Assembly (NCBI GenBank): GCA_937871505.1
Contig: CALMPF010000019.1
Location: 1 to 64,000, forward strand
DNA: 64,000 bases
Origin: an uncultured Planctomycetia bacterium
GTDB lineage: Bacteria > Planctomycetota > Phycisphaerae > Phycisphaerales > SM1A02
Direction: 5' to 3'
Part shown: positions 7,646 through 16,100 of the stretch, one piece after another
Position numbering within the stretch: position 1 is the stretch's first letter
Layout of the letters: each line of letters starts with the position of its first letter
Translations under genes and position numbers: made by a program
Notes under the pieces: model-generated
Database searches by the model: none
Told to the model about the DNA's origin: nothing
What the model saw: the letters and a program-made list of their open reading frames with translations, nothing else

Positions 7646-8784
7646 TGCTCCACCCGTCGCGCCATCCTCGTCGTCCGGTCCCCAGCGGCGTCCGCGGCCG
7701 CCGAGCGGCCGGGTTCACGCTGGTCGAGATGCTCGTCACGGTTGCGGTGATCATCGTGCTGGTGACGATCCTGCTCGGTGCGCTCACCCTCGGGGGGCGC
7801 CGCGCGCAGGCGACGCGGACGGCTTTCCTGATGAGCTCGATCGGGCAGGCGCTGGTGCGCTTCCGCGAGGATCACGGCTATCTGCCGCCGATCCTCGGGC
7901 GCCGCGACTTCGCAGCGGCGGAGACGCCGACGGGGCTGCCGATGATCGCCGGGCGGGAACGCGACGCGATCAACCCGCCCGATCCGAACTCGAACGGATT
8001 CGGGACGGATCTTCAGGCCTGGTACTCCGAGACCTCGCTTGCGGAGTACCTGCTCGGATACGGCGACCGCACGCAGGACGGGTACGGGATCGTCGGCGAC
8101 GTGACGCAGGTCCTGAGCCAGTTCCCCGGCAGCTTCGGCGCCAAGGAGACCCCGCCGCTGGGGATCCGCTCGCCGGGGTTCGACGGAGTCTGGGGCGCGT
8201 GGACCAATCCGCGCAGCGGCTTCGCCGCCGACGGATCGCTCGAGGCCCGCAACCTGACCGGGTTCGTCTCGACGCCGCCGGCGAGCGCCCCGATCGCGGC
8301 GAACAACGATCGCCTCGAGGGCCGGGTCTACGGGCCCTACCTCGAGCTGCGCGACGGCTCGGCGGTCGGGCGCATCGACGTCAACGGCAACGTCGTCTTC
8401 CCCGGGGACGAGACCTACGACGAGCGCCGGCCCGCCGTGATCGCCGATGCGTGGGGCGAGCCGATCCGCTACTACCGGCGGGGGCACGTGCCGCGCGAGC
8501 CCAAGGCGATCGACGCGCGGATCAACCTCGGCGACGTGTTCGCGCTGCGCCCGTGGAGCTTCGGCCCCGGCGAGGAGGCCTTCGGTCTCGCGGACGGCAG
8601 CACCGACATGGTCAGCCAGCTTCCGGGAGGTGGAACCGTCGTCGGCGACAACGCGACCGCGCGGGCGCTCCAGTCCGCGGACTTCGCGCTGCTCTCCTCG
8701 GGACCGGACAAGCAGTGGTCCCGACTCCGCCGCGCCGACCCTGCGGAGCGCAACAAGGACAACATCGTGGAGGTGGGACGATGA
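7645..8784 (+). CDS. GspG-like pseudopilin 1
   Basis: A 379-residue protein with a prepilin cleavage/methylation signal, G23|FTLVEMLVTVAVII, with Glu at position +5 of the mature chain, and a 21-residue basic leader. The C-terminal half carries ADAWGEPIRYYRRG and LLSSGPDKQWSR, matching the DxWGNP and SxGPDG motifs of major pseudopilins (GspG). It is more than twice the usual GspG length (about 140 residues), with an extra domain between the helix and the GspG motifs. It overlaps gspF by one base and the next gene by four (ATGA). Probably the major or a paralogous major pseudopilin; which of this and the next gene is the true GspG is open. Confidence 0.85.
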   Translation: MLHPSRHPRRPVPSGVRGRRAAGFTLVEMLVTVAVIIVLVTILLGALTLGGRRAQATRTAFLMSSIGQALVRFREDHGYLPPILGRRDFAAAETPTGLPMIAGRERDAINPPDPNSNGFGTDLQAWYSETSLAEYLLGYGDRTQDGYGIVGDVTQVLSQFPGSFGAKETPPLGIRSPGFDGVWGAWTNPRSGFAADGSLEARNLTGFVSTPPASAPIAANNDRLEGRVYGPYLELRDGSAVGRIDVNGNVVFPGDETYDERRPAVIADAWGEPIRYYRRGHVPREPKAIDARINLGDVFALRPWSFGPGEEAFGLADGSTDMVSQLPGGGTVVGDNATARALQSADFALLSSGPDKQWSRLRRADPAERNKDNIVEVGR

Positions 8785-9461
8785 CCGTGCTGCGAGCCTC
8801 TCCGCGCCGCGGCCTCCGCCGCGGGTTCAGCCTCCTCGAGCTGATGATCGTCATCGGGATCATCGTGGTGCTCGCCGCGCTCGTCCTCGCCGTCGGCACC
8901 GGCCTGCTCTCGCAGTCCGACGCCCGGGAGACGAGGACGTCGCTGGAACTGCTTCAGGCCGCGATCGACGAGTGGGAGACCTCGACCGGCCGCAGCTTCA
9001 CCTACGGCACCGACGGCCAGCCCGTCGCCTCGGCGCGGTACGACTTCCAGCAGTCGACCGCGGACGGTCTCTTCATCGAGCAGATCCTCGGGGAGAACTT
9101 CCTCGGCGGCGCCGAGGGAAGCCGCACGATCCTCGCGCGGATCGACGGCAACCTGCTCCGCATCCGGCCCGGGTCCAACCCGCCGCGGACGCAGCTCGTC
9201 GATACCTGGGGCAATCCGATCGTGGTGGTCTTCCCCGGAAGGCGCTGGGTCGGGCCCGCCGACAACGCCTTGCCGAAGGACGAGGACGGCACGATTCGCA
9301 CCGCGCAGGAGAACCGCCTCGGCGCCTGCCGGAATCGGCGCATCCTCCTCGTCTCCGCCGGTCCGGACGGACTCCTCGGCGACCTGACCGCGAGCGTCGG
9401 AAGCGCCGCGAGGAAGCAGGCCGAGGACAACCTCTACTCCTACGAGCCGGTGAAGCCGTGA
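8781..9461 (+). CDS. GspG-like pseudopilin 2
   Basis: A 226-residue pseudopilin with leader MTVLRASPRRGLRRG and processing site G15|FSLLELMIVIGIIVVLAAL, Glu at +5. It carries the two GspG hallmarks, VDTWGNPIVVVFPG and ILLVSAGPDGLLGD, and is the closest in this operon to a standard major pseudopilin. ATG at 8781 overlaps the preceding TGA by four bases; the longer open frame upstream is an out-of-frame shadow of that gene. The presence of two GspG-like subunits in one operon is unusual. Confidence 0.88.
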   Translation: MTVLRASPRRGLRRGFSLLELMIVIGIIVVLAALVLAVGTGLLSQSDARETRTSLELLQAAIDEWETSTGRSFTYGTDGQPVASARYDFQQSTADGLFIEQILGENFLGGAEGSRTILARIDGNLLRIRPGSNPPRTQLVDTWGNPIVVVFPGRRWVGPADNALPKDEDGTIRTAQENRLGACRNRRILLVSAGPDGLLGDLTASVGSAARKQAEDNLYSYEPVKP

Positions 9462-10360
9462 AGCGCCGCAGACACCACAGGAACGTCTCGCCGTCGGCTC
9501 CACAGACGATGCGCGCCCCGCTGCGCGCTCGGATGACGGGGTTCTCCCTCGTCGAGCTGCTCGTCGTGATGGGCGTGCTGCTGCTCCTGGCCATCCTCGT
9601 GGTCGTCTCGGCGGGACGGATCGGCCGCGATGTGCGCCTCGCCACCGGCGTCAACGTCGTCACGGTCGCGCTGGGAGACGCGCGCAGCCACGCGATCCGA
9701 ACGAACAACGTCGTCCTCGTGACCTTCCGCGTCGCCCCGACGACGGAGGACCCCGCGCGCGGCCAGCTCGTCGAGGTCGTGGTCGCGGAGTGGACGCGCG
9801 ACACGATCGAGAACGAGCAGCAGCCCGGAACGCAGCTCGACCGCTTCCGCCCGGTGCAGAATCTCCCGCCGCGGCAGCTTCCGCGCGGCATCAAGGTCGC
9901 CGGGCCGTGGACGGACCGGGCGTCGGGCCCGAACCAGAACTTCGACTTCACCTGGCTGACCCAGCCGCAGTTCGCCGCGACGCTGGCGCAGTCGGAGTTC
10001 GACCGCAGCTTCGCGATCCTGTTCGGTCCGGACGGCGCCGTGGTCACGCGCAACCCCTTCGGGGCCTTCGCGGCGCGGCAGGTTCCCTTCGTCGACTATG
10101 ACGGCGATGGCAAGCAGAACGGCACCCTCCACCCCACGGCCGAGGATCCGTGGTGGACCTACTCGCTGAACTTCAGGGAGGTCAACCTGAACCCCGCGAC
10201 GTTCCTCGCCGTCTACGACGATGCCGACGCCCGTCAGCGGTACGACACGGCCAACTGGGCGGCGAACGAGGCTGCGCGGCGCAACGCGCTCTCGGAGTAC
10301 ATCGGCCTCTACGCCGATCGGATCAACTTCAACCTCTTCACGGGAGTCGTGCTGCGATGA
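9458..10360 (+). CDS. GspH-like minor pseudopilin
   Basis: A 300-residue prepilin-like protein. The processing site is TG28|FSLVELLVVMGVLLLLAIL with Glu at +5; after the helix comes LATGVNVVTVALGDARSHAIRTNN, the GspH/FimT pattern of a helix followed by a region rich in short strands. Near residue 213 there is a calcium-type loop (DYDGDGKQNG). Start chosen as GTG 9458, which overlaps the previous stop as GTGA like its neighbours; ATG 9509 is an alternative giving a shorter leader. Roughly double the usual GspH length. The GspH label rests on position and helix pattern, not on a full-length match. Confidence 0.8.
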   Translation: MKRRRHHRNVSPSAPQTMRAPLRARMTGFSLVELLVVMGVLLLLAILVVVSAGRIGRDVRLATGVNVVTVALGDARSHAIRTNNVVLVTFRVAPTTEDPARGQLVEVVVAEWTRDTIENEQQPGTQLDRFRPVQNLPPRQLPRGIKVAGPWTDRASGPNQNFDFTWLTQPQFAATLAQSEFDRSFAILFGPDGAVVTRNPFGAFAARQVPFVDYDGDGKQNGTLHPTAEDPWWTYSLNFREVNLNPATFLAVYDDADARQRYDTANWAANEAARRNALSEYIGLYADRINFNLFTGVVLR

Positions 10361-11541
10361 GACCGTCGTGCAGTGATATCTCCCGGCGTCCGTGCCTGCG
10401 GCGCTCGCGTTCGAGGCCCCGCGGCTTCCGCCGCGGCCTCTCGCTGGTCGAGCTGCTGCTTGCCGTCTTCATCCTCGCCATCGGCGTGATCTCGGTCGCG
10501 GCGATCTTTCCCGCGGCGATCTTCGTGCAGCGGCAGTCGACCGACGACACGCTCGGCCCGATCGTGGCGGACAACGCGATGGCGGTGCTGCGGCAGCGGC
10601 TCCGGCAGGAGGACTTCGGCCCGCTCGCGCCCTTCTATCCGCCGAACTCGGTCCCCGCGCTGCTGCCGTTCCAGGCGGTCGGCGCGCCGACGGCCTCGCT
10701 CGCGGGCGACTGGGGCTGGCGCCGGCCCGCATACGTCATCGCGCAGCCCTCGATGACCATCGACGGGATCGATGTCGCCAACGGCTCGATGGTGATATTC
10801 AGGCCGGCGCAGGGACCGACCAACGAGCTCACCTACTCCGAGCTTCCCTGGAACCCGCTCGCCACCGCGATCGTCACCGACCCGTCGAGCCCGCAGTTCC
10901 TTCAGCCCGCCTGGTACGGGGCGTTCCCGCCCACGATCGTCATCCGCACCGAGGATCGCATCTATCCGCTCGGGGCGGCGGCGCCGCAGTACCGCTGGGA
11001 GGTCCTCTTCCGGCGCTTCCAGGGCCGCGTGCTGGCGGCGATCTTCGTCTATCGCGTCACCCGCGCCGGCGGAGAGGGGGGCGGCTTCCGCGTCGGACCG
11101 GCGTCGGCGCCGCTCAGCACAGCGCTGCCTTCGTTCCCGATCGGCGTCGCGCTGGCCGATCTCGGCCTGCCCGTCTGGACCGCCGGCGGGGCCGACGGCA
11201 ACGTGCAGACGCTCGCGGACAACGCGGTGGTCCCCGGAATCGTCGCAGGCAACCCCTTCGCGATCGACAACCCGCTCCAGGCATGGCAGGCACCGGGACA
11301 GTGGCTGCTCGATCAGAACAACAACGTCCACCGCGTGCTGCGCGGACGCAAACTTCAGTCCGACGGGGCGCCCGTCCTCGCGCGGCCGCTGCCGCTCATT
11401 CCTGCGCTTCCGGCATTTCCGCCGGTGCCCAACGGCGACATCGATGCGCCCCGCGTCGTGCAGGCGATCTGGTATCTGCCGGCGCGCGATGCGGCAGGCA
11501 ACACGATCACTCCGGTCTTCGTCACGGTGAGGGAACTCTGA
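10357..11541 (+). CDS. GspI/PilV-like minor pseudopilin
   Basis: A 394-residue protein with an arginine-rich leader of 27 residues and processing site G27|LSLVELLLAVFILAIGVISV, Glu at +5. The FILAIGVISVAAIFPAAI stretch is typical of GspI/PilV proteins. The large C-terminal part, beta-rich by appearance, has no family I recognise, and the protein is about three times the length of a usual GspI. ATG at 10357 overlaps the previous TGA by four bases and its own TGA overlaps the next ATG by one. Expected to form part of the pseudopilus tip with the next two products. Confidence 0.82.
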   Translation: MRPSCSDISRRPCLRRSRSRPRGFRRGLSLVELLLAVFILAIGVISVAAIFPAAIFVQRQSTDDTLGPIVADNAMAVLRQRLRQEDFGPLAPFYPPNSVPALLPFQAVGAPTASLAGDWGWRRPAYVIAQPSMTIDGIDVANGSMVIFRPAQGPTNELTYSELPWNPLATAIVTDPSSPQFLQPAWYGAFPPTIVIRTEDRIYPLGAAAPQYRWEVLFRRFQGRVLAAIFVYRVTRAGGEGGGFRVGPASAPLSTALPSFPIGVALADLGLPVWTAGGADGNVQTLADNAVVPGIVAGNPFAIDNPLQAWQAPGQWLLDQNNNVHRVLRGRKLQSDGAPVLARPLPLIPALPAFPPVPNGDIDAPRVVQAIWYLPARDAAGNTITPVFVTVREL

Positions 11542-13022
11542 TGCGCCGACGCGGCTTCACGCTCACCGAGCTGCTCATCGCGGTCGTGATCCTCGTGGTC
11601 CTGATCGTGGCGGTGGCGAAGATCTTCTCGACCGTCAGCACCGTCACCTCGATCGGTCAGGCGAACGCGGCGTTCCTTCAGTCCGTCCCGGCGATCGAGC
11701 GGCAGGTCCGCGGCGATCTCGCGCGGCTTTCGGACGAGGGGTTCATGGTGATCCGCAACGTCCGCGTCCGCAACGACGTGAATCAGGCCGCGGACGCCTC
11801 GGCGCCGCTGCTCGACCGGACGCTCGCGCCGGGCGACTGGCTCCGCTGCGACCAGATCCTCTTCTTCAGCAACGGCATCGAGGACACGCGCACGTTCGTC
11901 GGCAGCGGCAACCTGATCGCCTCCGGAGGCGCCGCCTTCGCGCCGATCAGCCGCGTCATCATCAGCCATGGGTTCGAGGTCGAGACGCCGGCGCTGGTCG
12001 ATCCGGCGGGTTTCGCCGACTCGCGGCCGATGGTGCCGTGGGCCCGCGACATCCCCGGCCAGCCGCAGCTCGACCTCGTCACATGGCCGGCCGGGGCCAA
12101 CGCGGGGCGCGTGCCGGGGACGCAGCGCCCGGCGGCGGAGTGGCTTCTCGTCCGTCAGCGCGTCCTGCTCGCGGATGACGGCGGCTCCCCGCTCTACTTC
12201 AATCTCAGCCCTGCGGCGAACGCGCAGGGTCAGAACAGCACCGGCTCGATCTGGCTCGCGGCCTCCGGCGGAGACTGGGCCGCCGACGCGACGGACAACG
12301 CGCTGCGCTCGGGACGCGTCGACATCGCCGCGCTCTCGACGGCACAGATCAACCGGCGCGTGCTCTTCCGCGCCAACGGCACGTCGCGCCCATGGTTCGA
12401 GGCGGATGGACAGCGCGCCGCGATGCGCGACGCCCTCTATTGGCCACGGGCGTCGCGCACGGCACCGAGCATGGATCGCCGCGATCAGATGCTCGTCGCC
12501 TCGACGCTCGGCTGGGGCGTGGCGTCGATGTCCATCGACTGGACGTACGCCGATGGCGTCGGCCGCATGACCGATTCGGCGGGGAACCTGCTCCTGGCGA
12601 ACAGCGGAACGGTCACCCTCGCGGGCATGGTCGTGCGCCCCGGCTTCGAGCAGCCGTGGTTCGGCATCGCCGACAACGCCCGCAATGTGCGGCCGATTTC
12701 GGCGGGCGCCGGCGCCTGGCCGACGATCTGGGGCGACGTCTACCCGCCGATCCGTCCCAACGCGATCGAGCTGGCCTCGGCGACGCTCCAGGGCTATCCC
12801 GCCGACCGCGTCCAGGTCTACGAGGCGTACTTCGGCTTCAACCGGAGAGCTCCGCTGGGCAATGACAACGTCACGCAGGACGAGGATGGCTACACGCCGT
12901 ACCCGACGGCCCTGCGCTTCACCTTCACCGTCGTCGATCCGCGCGAGGACTCCGCGGTCCGTCGCCAGGTCCAGTTCGTCGTCGACCTGCCAGGACGGCG
13001 CGATCGGGCCCACGCCAACTGA
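11541..13022 (+). CDS. GspJ-like minor pseudopilin
   Basis: A 493-residue protein with a very short leader and site G5|FTLTELLIAVVILVVLIVAV, Glu at +5. The following segment VPAIERQVRGDLARLSDEGF matches the GspJ pattern in which a conserved helix ends with an RDL-like motif. The remainder is a large Asn/Ala-rich, strand-rich domain of unknown family; usual GspJ is about 200 residues. It is coupled to the preceding gene (TGATG overlap) and followed after 108 bp by the giant GspK-like gene, which fits the canonical G-H-I-J-K order. Confidence 0.82.
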   Translation: MRRRGFTLTELLIAVVILVVLIVAVAKIFSTVSTVTSIGQANAAFLQSVPAIERQVRGDLARLSDEGFMVIRNVRVRNDVNQAADASAPLLDRTLAPGDWLRCDQILFFSNGIEDTRTFVGSGNLIASGGAAFAPISRVIISHGFEVETPALVDPAGFADSRPMVPWARDIPGQPQLDLVTWPAGANAGRVPGTQRPAAEWLLVRQRVLLADDGGSPLYFNLSPAANAQGQNSTGSIWLAASGGDWAADATDNALRSGRVDIAALSTAQINRRVLFRANGTSRPWFEADGQRAAMRDALYWPRASRTAPSMDRRDQMLVASTLGWGVASMSIDWTYADGVGRMTDSAGNLLLANSGTVTLAGMVVRPGFEQPWFGIADNARNVRPISAGAGAWPTIWGDVYPPIRPNAIELASATLQGYPADRVQVYEAYFGFNRRAPLGNDNVTQDEDGYTPYPTALRFTFTVVDPREDSAVRRQVQFVVDLPGRRDRAHAN

Positions 13023-13130
13023 GTCGCGTCCGGTTGCGTCGAGGCCGGCTCGGGCGGACGCGGTCAGCCCGGCACCGCGCATCGGACGATCATCTCACCA
13101 CACACCACGCGAACGCAGGAACACCCCGCC

Positions 13131-16100
13131 ATGGCACCCCTGACGCACCGAGCGCACGCCTCCTCGCCCGCGCGGCTCCGCCGCACGGTGGGCCCCCGCG
13201 CCACCCGCGCGAGGGTCGGCGCCGAGGGATCGTCGCGCGGCCGGCGCGGAAACGCCCTCGTCCTCGTCGCCGCGATCCTCGTCCTGCTGGTCATCTCCGC
13301 CACCGCGCTGCTCTCCCGCGCCCGCGCCGGGCGCGCCGTCGCCGCGGCGGAGTCGCAGGTCTCCTCGCAGGACGACCGCGTCGCCGTCTTCGCGCATGAG
13401 ATCGCGCAGCAGGTCGCCGACGCGCTCTTCCCGGCGCCGGTCGATCCCTCCGATCCGGCGATCGGCACTCCGGGATTCCCCGATTTCGGCTTCGCCTCAA
13501 GCAACTGGCCGCGCCTCCCGCGCTCGCTCATTCTCGAGGCGTACGGCGACGAGGGCCGCTACACGGTCGATCCCCAGGATGGCGTGCACGCTTCGATCAA
13601 CGGCGGACAGCCCAACGGACTGCCCGACTTTTCCTACAACGTCGCGCCGTGGTCCGTGCGCCCGTGGACGAACTGGCCCGCCCTCCTCGGCCGGTACAAC
13701 CCCGGCATTCCCGGGGCGGTCAACGACGACATCCCCGGCGAGCCCGGGTTCAACGACGCCCGCTGGCTGCGCTGCACCGAGCCGAACCGCTTCGATCCCA
13801 ACGGCGTCGGCTTCGACACGACGTTCAGCCACTGGCAGCACCTGACCTACATCCCGACGGCCAACAACGGCTGGCGCGTGGTGGCGGACATCGCCGACAT
13901 CACGGCGCCGGGGAACCTGATCACCGACCTGCGCGTCCCGATCGAGCAGTGGCCGCTGGAGCTGAACTTCGATCCCGGTTCGCTCAGGGTCAGTCCGGAC
14001 GAGGCGGAGTCCGTCGGATTCTTCCTCAACAACTTCAGCCAGCGTCGCGACGCGTGGTTCTTCAACTACGACGGCGTCTACGACAATCCTGCCGCAGCTC
14101 TCAAGAACTTCTATCGACTGGCCGACCTTGGGGATCCCTCCGACGAGTTTCTTGCGAACACCCCTCGCAACATCGTCTCGAGGACCTTCGCCGACACCGA
14201 CGGCGACGGCTTCACCGACGCCTTCTGGATGCTCGCCCCCGCGAGCGCCGACGGCACGCTGCGGCATCTCGTCGCGGTCTCGGTCGTCGACAACTCGGCG
14301 ATGGTGAACGTCAACACCGCAACCCGCTTCGTGCGCCGCAACAGCGACGACCGGGTGATCGCCGGGGGCGTCATTCCCGCGACCGCGACCCGCGGACGCA
14401 CCGCGGCGGATGTCGCGCTGACGGGATGGTTCACCGCCGTTGCCAACAACGCCGTCGCGGGGAACCCGCCTTTCGGCACCGGCCTCCTCGACAACCCGCT
14501 CAATCACGGCGGAGTGGGCTTCCCCGTCGACCTCTTCGAGCCGGGTCTTTCGGTGGCGTTCAACCCCAACCAGTGGGGCAACTCCGCGGACGGGCGCTCG
14601 GTGATGGACGGCGTCGGCCTCCGCGGCAACGCCGCGCTGGATCCGCAGCAGTACGCGCCGGCGCTGGTCTCCTACCTCGACGACCGGCTCTCGCCGCTCG
14701 AGAGCGCCCCCGGCGCTCCCTTCCAGCCCTACCTGCTGCCGGCACGCGACCGCGAGCTCTACTTCCGAAGCGGCGCGATGCGCCGCCTCGGTCCCGCGTT
14801 CGGCCTCACGCCCTTCGGCGTCCCCGAGGAGATCGAGCTGCGCTCGTTCCACGGGCAGAACATCGCCTCGGCGCTCTCGCGGTTCGAGCGGTCGGTCAGT
14901 CAGTCGCCGGTGCCGGCGATTCCCTCCGCGACGCCCTATCTCCTCCGCTCGATCATCGGAATCCGCGAGGAGACGAGCGAGTATCTCGACCAGCTCACCA
15001 ATCCCCAGCTCGTCTTCGACACCCGGCGCAAGGTGACGATGTTCAACGGCGGCTGGAACGACGTGATGCCGACGTGGCTCTGGCCGAGCGCCCTGCCGCC
15101 GAACATCACCGGCGAGAATCTCGTGGAGCGGACGCAGAACCTCGCGGGACAGCTCACGGCGCGGTGGATGCGCCCGGTCAACAGCGTCACGCCCGCGCAG
15201 GATCCGCTGTCGCTCAATCCCGCCACCGCGGTCACGGTGCATGACTTCGTGCGCTGGTCGCAGCTCATCCGCAAGATCGACCTGCGCGCGATGGTGCCGG
15301 ACCCGCGCTTCTTCCAGGATCTCGGAGCGCCGTTCCAGGAGAACTACGACCTCCAGGCCAACGAGCACCGCGAGCTCTTCCGCGATCACCTGCTCCGCGT
15401 CCTCTACAAGGTCTTCTTCTCCGAGGGCGACAGCGTCGGCTACTTCGGCTCCTCGCAGGATGACCGCAAGCGCACGCGCTCGCTGATCGCCAGCTACGCG
15501 GCCAACGTCGAGGCGTGGATGGATGGTCCGAGGCGGATCATCTCGCCGGGCCCCGGCGCCCCGATCGCGGTCGATCGGCCGCTGCGCTACGTCGACGCGC
15601 GGCAGTACCAGGATCCGTCGAACCCGGGTCGGCGCTTCATCGGCCAGGAGCGGCAGCCCTTCATCATGGAGGCGTTCGTCGCCCACGTCTACGCGAAGGC
15701 GAGCGTTCCGGCCACCTACCCGGGGCCGCTCTTCCCGAACGACGACCGTCGCGTGCGCATTCCGCTCGGCCAGCCCGATGAGGGCGAGCACTTCATCGAC
15801 CAGTCGAGCAAGGCATACACCGTCGCGGTGGTGCAGCTCGGGAACCCCTACAACACTCCGATCGTGATCGCGCAGCGGCGCGTCGGCGACGCCGGCAACG
15901 GCACGTCGGACTTCCGGGTGCGGCTCTTCAATCAGGGCTACACGTTCGGCTTCAGCTCGCTCGAGAACCCCCTCGACAACAACCTCAGGACGCTCAAGGT
16001 CGACACCGACGGCGACGGCGTGGCGGACTGGGAGCAGCTGCTTCTCCTGCCGACGACCGAGGACGAGCCGCGGTCGGTCATCGTCTACGCGATGCCCGAG

